Below, piece after piece: positions 5,498 to 10,076 of a stretch of DNA of 10,076 bases. Each line of letters opens with the position of its first letter. Position 1 is the first letter of the stretch. The position numbers and the translations under genes were made by a program. The notes beneath the pieces are model-generated. The model was not told the origin of the DNA. It made no database searches and saw only the letters and a program-made list of their open reading frames with translations. The DNA is from Clostridia bacterium (GTDB lineage: Bacteria; Bacillota_A; Clostridia; Oscillospirales; CAG-272). The stretch covers positions 1 through 10,076 of the forward strand of contig JAGBGV010000080.1 of the NCBI GenBank assembly GCA_017935805.1, written 5' to 3'.

Positions 5498-5525
5498 AGA
5501 GAAAAAATATACTATGGAGGCAATT

Positions 5526-6596
5526 ATGCTTGACATTAAGATAGAAAGAACCGCTACTCCCAAGACAAAACCTGACTACAGCAAGCTTGGATTCGGTAAG
5601 TATTTTACAGACCACATGTTCCTTATGAACTATTCAACAGAGAAGGGCTGGCATGATGCGAGAATCGTTCCTTACGGTCCTCTCACACTTGATCCTTCCG
5701 CTATGGTGTTCCACTATGCACAGGAGCTCTTTGAAGGTCTCAAGGCTTACAGAACAGCGGAGGGCAAGATCCAGCTTTTCAGACCTGACAGAAATATCGA
5801 AAGAATGAACAATACCTGCGACAGACTTTGCGTGCCGCAGATTCCCGCAGAAGATGTTCTTCAGGCAATCAAGGCTGTTGTTGAAGCGGACAAGGATTGG
5901 GTTCCTTATGACGAGGGTACATCTCTCTACATCCGTCCGTTCATTATTGCAACTGATCCCATGCTTGGCGTACATCCTTCTCACACATACATTTTCGCAA
6001 TCATCCTCTCTCCTGTTGGCTCTTACTATGCTGCAGGTATCAACCCTGTAAAGATCTACGTTGAGCGCGAATATGTTCGTTGCGTAAAGGGTGGTACAGG
6101 TCGTGCTAAAGCGGGCGGTAACTATGCAGCATCCCTTATCGGTCAGCAGAGAGCAGAAGATATGGGCTGTGCACAGGTACTTTGGCTTGACGGTGTTGAA
6201 AGAAAGTATATCGATGAAGTTGGTGCAATGAACGTGTTCTTCGTTATCGACGGCACAGTTATTACACCTGAGCTTACCGACGGCAATATTCTTCCCGGTG
6301 TTACACGCGCATCCTGCGTTGAACTTCTGAAAAAGTGGGGCGTACCCGTTGAAGAAAGAAAGCTGTCCATTGATGAGGTTATAGAAGCTCAGAATAACGG
6401 CAAGCTCGACGAAGCATTCGGTACAGGTACAGCAGCAGTTATTTCCCCCATCGGTGAGCTTTACGACGGCGACAACAAGATGGTTATCAACAATAACGAG
6501 ATCGGTGCCGTTGCCAAGAGACTGTACGACGCTATTACCGGAATGCAGTGGGGTAAGACAGAAGACTATATGGGTTGGATCGAGAAGATCGACTGA
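5526..6596 (+). CDS. ilvE: Branched-chain amino acid aminotransferase
   Basis: A 356-residue cytosolic PLP enzyme of fold type IV that interconverts Leu, Ile and Val with their 2-oxo acids using glutamate/2-oxoglutarate. It is the last step of synthesis or the first of breakdown. The length and the start MLDIKIERT match the group II BCAT type (about 355 aa). The Schiff-base lysine is K195 in GTGRAKAGGNYAASL, and the glutamate contacting the pyridine nitrogen is expected at E231 in YIDEVGAMN. PGVTRAS (257-263) and GTGTAAVISPIG (299-310) are the other PLP-site loops. ATG 5526 follows GGAGG (5516-5520) by 5 nt; the in-frame ATG at 5514 overlaps that ribosome binding site and is rejected. It is transcribed alone, between its own promoter and terminator, with no ilv/leu genes beside it. 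Its rich use of AAG, GGC and CTT codons suggests high expression. Confidence 0.96.
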   Translation: MLDIKIERTATPKTKPDYSKLGFGKYFTDHMFLMNYSTEKGWHDARIVPYGPLTLDPSAMVFHYAQELFEGLKAYRTAEGKIQLFRPDRNIERMNNTCDRLCVPQIPAEDVLQAIKAVVEADKDWVPYDEGTSLYIRPFIIATDPMLGVHPSHTYIFAIILSPVGSYYAAGINPVKIYVEREYVRCVKGGTGRAKAGGNYAASLIGQQRAEDMGCAQVLWLDGVERKYIDEVGAMNVFFVIDGTVITPELTDGNILPGVTRASCVELLKKWGVPVEERKLSIDEVIEAQNNGKLDEAFGTGTAAVISPIGELYDGDNKMVINNNEIGAVAKRLYDAITGMQWGKTEDYMGWIEKID

Positions 6597-6614
6597 TCAA
6601 CTAAAAATAATAAG

Positions 6615-6650
6615 TAAAGTCTGTGATAATAAACACAGGCTTTATTTTTT
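6615..6650 (+). terminator. Rho-independent terminator of ilvE
   Basis: An 11-bp stem (6615-6625 / 6634-6644, one G.U pair), an 8-nt loop, then TTTTTT (6645-6650). It lies 18 nt after the ilvE stop codon. Confidence 0.9.
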
Positions 6651-6718
6651 GTGACCGACACCTTAAAAATCGCATAAAATGCTAAAGCATGAAAGAACGA
6701 GATGATCTGGAGGGAAAC

Positions 6719-7816
6719 ATGAGGGGCATTTATGACGGTTACAACGATGTTGAAACCAATGGGAAGATAACATATTTTGCCGGAGGAAATACTGAGAACG
6801 GATTCGCAAGTAGTTATGGAGAAATCGCAGATGAGACGACTCTTGACAGAATCTACGTTATCAAAGGGGGGCCGGGCACAGGAAAAAGTACACTTATGAA
6901 ACGTGTGGCGGGGGCGGCTGAAAACGAAGGATACTGTGTTGAATACTATCTTTGCGGATCAGACATGACCTCTCTTGACTGCATTGTGATTGACGGAAGA
7001 ATTGCCATGCTTGACGGAACCTCTCCCCATGTCAGAGATATGATATATCCCGGGGCAAAGTCGGAGCTTGTAGATATCTCGCCGTATTGGGATAAAAAAG
7101 CTCTTGAGGCGCAAAAGGATAGGATAGTCAACTGTTCGGCACTGAAATCGGCAGAATATGCTTCAGCCTATAGATATCTTAAAGCCGTAGCATCTGTTGA
7201 AGCTGACATGACCGCGGCAAGCGGCAAGATATTTAACAGAGAAAAAGCGCTGGGGTACATCAGACGATTAATAAAAAGTATTGGTAAGCCGCGTAAAGAC
7301 AGCAGTTCAGTTACCAATAGATATACTCACGGTGTTACGATGATCGGTGCGGGCAAGGTGAATACGCTTCGTGATATGGGTTGCGTGCGTTTTGCGGTAA
7401 ACGATACCTTTGGTGCCTCGGTACATTTTATGAAGCTTTTGAAAGATGCGCTTGAGAGTGCGGGTTATTCAATAACGGTCGGATATATTCCCGTCAGCGG
7501 ACATATCAGCGGTATATATATCAAAGATGCTGATGTCAGCATTACGGTGGGAGAGCGGCGCGATGGAGACAAGACAATTAACATGACCAGATTCATACTT
7601 GATGAGGAGGCAAAGCATTATAAAGGCCAAATCAGACTTGCGGCAAAATGCAGGGAAGAGTGCATGAATGAGGCACTTTCTTCGCTGAGCAGAGCATCTG
7701 TTCATCACTTTGCCCTTGAGGAGATATACAGGCCGACGATGGACTTTGAATCGCTGGAAAAACAAATGAAAAAGCTTGGTGAAGAAATACCGGTACGTCT
7801 ATCAAAAACAACATAA
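6719..7816 (+). CDS. P-loop ATPase of the PRK06851-like tandem family; second lobe degenerate
   Basis: A 365-residue cytosolic protein made of two related lobes. Lobe 1 has a perfect Walker A, GGPGTGKST (50-58), then VEYYLCGSDMTSLDCIVI and AMLDGTSPHVRD (about 97-107). Lobe 2 repeats the same layout (FAVNDTFGASVHFMKLLKDA at 225-244, then GYSITVGYIPVSGHISGIYI). There the P-loop position reads NDTFGASVH, so it has no nucleotide-binding lysine. This matches, from memory, the conserved and functionally uncharacterised PRK06851-type ATPases of Firmicutes, in which both halves are related. The biochemical role is unknown. ATG 6719 has GGAGGG (6709-6714) 4 nt upstream; the ATG at 6689 lies before that site. 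There is no convincing promoter in the 68 bp after the ilvE terminator and no strong terminator downstream. Confidence 0.8.
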   Translation: MRGIYDGYNDVETNGKITYFAGGNTENGFASSYGEIADETTLDRIYVIKGGPGTGKSTLMKRVAGAAENEGYCVEYYLCGSDMTSLDCIVIDGRIAMLDGTSPHVRDMIYPGAKSELVDISPYWDKKALEAQKDRIVNCSALKSAEYASAYRYLKAVASVEADMTAASGKIFNREKALGYIRRLIKSIGKPRKDSSSVTNRYTHGVTMIGAGKVNTLRDMGCVRFAVNDTFGASVHFMKLLKDALESAGYSITVGYIPVSGHISGIYIKDADVSITVGERRDGDKTINMTRFILDEEAKHYKGQIRLAAKCREECMNEALSSLSRASVHHFALEEIYRPTMDFESLEKQMKKLGEEIPVRLSKTT

Positions 7817-7851
7817 TTATTGATTAATAAGAGACAATTTTTGCATTTCCC

Positions 7852-7880
7852 TTGACGGCATGTGTAAATTAATGTATAAT
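7852..7880 (+). promoter_or_regulatory. Sigma-A promoter of the zinc-ribbon/fucosidase operon
   Basis: TTGACG (7852-7857), exactly 17 bases, TATAAT (7875-7880). The expected start near 7887 leaves a leader of about 115 nt before the ATG at 8004. A second TGTATAAT occurs in the leader at 7963-7970 but lacks a -35 box at a normal distance. Confidence 0.82.
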
Positions 7881-8003
7881 TGTGAAAAGTGTCATCAGAA
7901 ATAATTACACAAAAAGTTAATATAGCATTTGCAAATTGCAGTTTTATAATTAACATCTCCGGTGTATAATTATCTTATAAAGAATATTACACAGGAGAAT
8001 GTA

Positions 8004-8411
8004 ATGGGTAATTTCAGAAACAAGCTGATGGCATTTATGTACGGCAGATACGGTGTTGACGAACTGTATTATGCGTTGTTTGCAGTATGTATGGTAATTG
8101 CTGTAATCAATATGTTCATCAACTCTCTACCGTTGTATCTCATAGGGCTTCTGTCAATTATATTTATGATGTTCCGTTCGTTTTCTCGAAAACACGATAA
8201 AAGGCGTCGCGAGAACATGATTTTTCTGAAGATGTGGAATCCGGTAAAAAGCTGGTTCATACTTCAGAAGGACAGAATAAAGGACAGAAAGACAGCAAGA
8301 TACCGCAGATGCACCGGATGCAAGGCAATGATCCGCCTTCCGAACAAAAAAGGCACTCACACAGTAAAATGTCCTAAGTGCGGAGAACGGTTTGGAGTAC
8401 ACATTTTTTAG
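8004..8411 (+). CDS. Small membrane protein with C-terminal zinc ribbon
   Basis: A 135-residue protein starting MGNFRNKLMAFMYGRYGVDELYYAL. Two membrane segments follow (about 20-39 and 43-59), then a strongly basic stretch (FRSFSRKHDKRRREN) that should keep the C-terminus in the cytosol. The tail is a rubredoxin-like zinc ribbon: C103-x2-C106 (CTGC) and C123-x2-C126 (CPKC), with the knuckle RLPNKKGTHTVKCPKCG. Proteins with the FMYGRYG start and this ribbon are, to my recollection, common and uncharacterised in Clostridia. The role is unknown; a metal-stabilised interaction domain is the safest reading. ATG 8004 has AGGAG (7993-7997) 6 nt upstream. The frame open back to 7962 would include the ribosome binding site. 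The fucosidase gene starts 42 bp later with no terminator between, so the two are probably co-transcribed, though their functions need not be linked. Confidence 0.8.
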   Translation: MGNFRNKLMAFMYGRYGVDELYYALFAVCMVIAVINMFINSLPLYLIGLLSIIFMMFRSFSRKHDKRRRENMIFLKMWNPVKSWFILQKDRIKDRKTARYRRCTGCKAMIRLPNKKGTHTVKCPKCGERFGVHIF

Positions 8412-8453
8412 GATTGTATTTTGATAATACACAAACGAAAGGAAGACAAGACT

Positions 8454-9818
8454 ATGGAAATGAAAGAATTTCTAAAAAGCGCAGCCAGTGTTCGTCCGTC
8501 AGCACGTCAGATGAATTGGCATGACACCGAGTTTTATGCATTCGTGCACTTTACAATGCCTACCTATCTTAATGCAGAGATCGGAGAAGGTAATGAGGAC
8601 GAAATGCTCTTCAATCCTACAGATCTTAACTGTGATGAATGGGTAGAAGCAGTAAAGTCAGCAGGAATGAAAGGCCTTGTACTCACAGCAAAGCATCATG
8701 ACGGCTTCTGTCTGTGGCCTTCCAAGTACACAGAGCACTGCGTTAAGAACAGTAAGCTCTGGAAGGACGGTAAGGGCGACGTTGTAAAGGAATGTGCTGA
8801 GGCTTGTAAGAGAGGCGGCATCAAGTTTGGTGTATATCTTTCTCCCTGGGACAGAGCGGAAAAATCCTATGGCACTCCCGAATATAATGATTTCTACTGC
8901 AATCAGCTTGAAGAGCTTCTTACAGGCTATGGCGAGCTGTTCATGATATGGTTTGACGGAGCTTGCTTCGAAGGCCCCGGCGGAAGAAAGCAGGAATACG
9001 ATTTCAAGCGTTACATAGAGCTTATCCGCAAGTATCAGCCCAATGCGGCTATCTTTAATGACCACGGTCCCGACGTTCGTTGGTGCGGTAACGAGGGCGG
9101 TAAGTCCAGACGTGCTGAATGGGCAGTAGTTCCTTGCGAGCTTTGCTACAGAGCAGAAGTTCAGAGCGGCGCAGGACCTCTTGCAGGTCAGGGAGACCTT
9201 TCATATATGCAGGCATATGACGGAAATATCGGTGAGCTTCATAATATTATGTATTCCACTGGTCTTACATATACTCCCGCAGAGATCGATATGTCTATCA
9301 GACCGGGCTGGTTCTATCATCCCGATCAGGAACCTCATTCTCTTGAGAGACTGTTCAATACATACATGACCTCCTGCGGTCACAATGCCGGCTTCAACCT
9401 CAATATACCTCCGATGCCGAATGGCCGCTTCGATCAGCGTGATATCGCACGCCTCAAGGAACTTGGCGAGTATATCAAGTCCGAATTTGCTGAAGAGAAA
9501 AAGATGCCGTACACAATTGAGAGAGAAGATCTCAGCGAGACTCAGTGCCGCTTCACTCTCAAGTTCAATGAATGGCGTCATATCAGATACGTTGTACTCC
9601 GCGAGGATATTGAAAACTACGGTCAGAGATGTGAAAGCTTCCAGATCGCATACAAGGTTGGCGACGAGCAGTTCTACACCGGCTTCTCTATCGGTAATAA
9701 GCAGATCTGTAAGCTTCGCGACTTCTATCTTAACCAGCTCGTTATCACAGTAACAGCTGCAAGAGATACAGTTCATCTTAAGGATATTGAGGTCTTCAAC
9801 TGCGTGGTTGACCACTAA
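8454..9818 (+). CDS. Alpha-L-fucosidase, GH29 (subfamily B-like), cytoplasmic
   Basis: A 454-residue glycoside hydrolase that removes alpha-linked L-fucose with retention. Signature blocks are YAFVHFTMPT (28-37), GLVLTAKHHDGFCLWPS (74-90), FGVYLSPWDR (125-134) and FMIWFDGA (163-170), whose D168 is the expected nucleophile. RWCGNEGG (209-216) contains E214, which fits the acid/base position of subfamily B enzymes (alpha-1,3/1,4-fucosidases acting on Lewis-type structures). SIRPGWFYHPDQEP and GFNLNIPPMPNGRFD complete the barrel. Residues about 355-454 form the C-terminal beta-sandwich. There is no signal peptide, so it should act on short fucosylated glycans after import. ATG 8454 follows AAAGGA (8438-8443) by 10 nt. 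No fucose permease, isomerase or kinase gene lies nearby. Codon use resembles ilvE rather than its zinc-ribbon neighbour, suggesting high expression. Linkage specificity is inferred from motifs only. Confidence 0.92.
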   Translation: MEMKEFLKSAASVRPSARQMNWHDTEFYAFVHFTMPTYLNAEIGEGNEDEMLFNPTDLNCDEWVEAVKSAGMKGLVLTAKHHDGFCLWPSKYTEHCVKNSKLWKDGKGDVVKECAEACKRGGIKFGVYLSPWDRAEKSYGTPEYNDFYCNQLEELLTGYGELFMIWFDGACFEGPGGRKQEYDFKRYIELIRKYQPNAAIFNDHGPDVRWCGNEGGKSRRAEWAVVPCELCYRAEVQSGAGPLAGQGDLSYMQAYDGNIGELHNIMYSTGLTYTPAEIDMSIRPGWFYHPDQEPHSLERLFNTYMTSCGHNAGFNLNIPPMPNGRFDQRDIARLKELGEYIKSEFAEEKKMPYTIEREDLSETQCRFTLKFNEWRHIRYVVLREDIENYGQRCESFQIAYKVGDEQFYTGFSIGNKQICKLRDFYLNQLVITVTAARDTVHLKDIEVFNCVVDH

Positions 9819-9827
9819 TCAAAAAAT

Positions 9828-9866
9828 AACAGCGTGAAACTGCATTTTAGCAGCCACGCTGTTTTT
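9828..9866. terminator. Convergent terminator between fucosidase and queH
   Basis: A perfect 9-bp stem AACAGCGTG (9828-9836) / CACGCTGTT (9855-9863) with an inner CTGC/GCAG helix. On the plus strand it is followed by TTT-ATTATAT. On the minus strand it is followed by A then six T (complement of 9821-9826). It serves both converging transcripts. Confidence 0.88.
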
Positions 9867-9867
9867 A

Positions 9868-10076
9868 TTATATCTGTGATTTTCTTTTTTCGGCTTCAGC
9901 TTTACTGAAAACACATCCGCAGTAATCCTGCCTGTATAGTCCGTATTCACTCGACAACTCGATAGAGCGCTTGTACCCGTTTTTCTTCTTGAAATCGGAG
10001 TAGAGATATTTCACACCGTATTCTTGCTCGAGGGATGCGCCGATCTCGTTAAGCCACTGTGCGTTCTTGTAAGGAC
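9868..10076 (-). CDS. queH: Epoxyqueuosine reductase QueH (DUF208), C-terminal part
   Basis: The window holds the last 68 codons; the 5' part lies beyond the right edge. The frame reads PYKNAQWLNEIGASLEQEYG, then VKYLYSDFKKKNGYKRSIEL, SSEYGLYRQDYCGC and VFSKAEAEKRKSQI, then TAA. The DFKKKNGYKRSIEL and YRQDYCGCVFS blocks are characteristic of the C-terminal half of QueH. QueH is an iron-sulfur enzyme that reduces epoxyqueuosine to queuosine at the wobble base of GUN-anticodon tRNAs, as the non-homologous alternative to QueG. The conserved YCGC cysteines are present. The stop codon lies 4 nt from the shared terminator stem. The gene is partial only because of the window edge, not because it is broken. 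Its N-terminal cysteine motif cannot be checked. Confidence 0.9.
   Translation of the reverse strand, partial: PYKNAQWLNEIGASLEQEYGVKYLYSDFKKKNGYKRSIELSSEYGLYRQDYCGCVFSKAEAEKRKSQI

Noticed and set aside
5498..5525. T-box or amino-acid riboswitch ahead of ilvE
   Set aside because: The promoter at 5469-5497 leaves only about 20 nt of leader, too short for either.
9201..9815. Minus-strand 204-residue frame inside the fucosidase gene
   Set aside because: Long antisense frames are common under codon-biased genes. The plus strand has a complete GH29 protein with all signature motifs.

Overview
The window looks like a chromosomal segment from an anaerobic, low- to mid-GC Firmicute of the class Clostridia. 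A gut Oscillospirales/Ruminococcus-type organism fits best. This is inferred from strong AGGAGG ribosome binding sites, TTGACA/TATAAT promoters, S-layer homology (SLH) domains, a Clostridia-type tandem P-loop ATPase, a 'FMYGRYG' zinc-ribbon membrane protein and a cytoplasmic GH29 fucosidase. No marker gene fixes the species.

Layout, left to right. (1) 1-80: the tail of an unidentified transcript, ending in a rho-independent terminator. (2) About 85-795: a complete-looking IS200-type element with end hairpins, a tnpA transposase, no tnpB, and a leader that can fold over the tnpA ribosome binding site. (3) 807-2720: a sigma-70/ECF-like sigma factor followed 13 bp later by a large membrane-anchored protein that is probably its regulator or sensor. 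(4) 2729-2756: a terminator shared with the convergent gene. (5) 2755-3618, minus strand: an AraC-type regulator with a near-perfect sigma-A promoter. (6) 3732-3983, minus strand: a 55-residue, almost purely Asn/Gln/Lys protein with its own 3' hairpins. (7) 4082-5353, minus strand: a secreted cell-wall protein with Ig/cadherin-like domains and three SLH repeats. (8) 5469-6650: branched-chain aminotransferase (ilvE) as a single-gene unit with clear promoter and terminator. (9) 6719-7816: a two-lobed P-loop ATPase whose second lobe has lost its Walker A motif. (10) 7852-9865: a probable two-gene operon of a small zinc-ribbon membrane protein and a GH29 (subfamily B-like) alpha-L-fucosidase. (11) 9868-10076, minus strand: the C-terminal part of queH (epoxyqueuosine reductase).

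The genes do not form one pathway. Most are mono- or bicistronic units bounded by their own promoters and terminators. Envelope and signalling functions dominate the left half: sigma factor with membrane partner, AraC regulator and SLH protein. Housekeeping and glycan metabolism dominate the right half: BCAA transamination, fucose release from imported glycans and tRNA queuosine synthesis. I see no clear defence, CRISPR, prophage or novel multi-gene system. The least explained items are the Asn/Gln-rich mini-gene, the sigma factor/large membrane protein pair, and the half-degenerate tandem ATPase.
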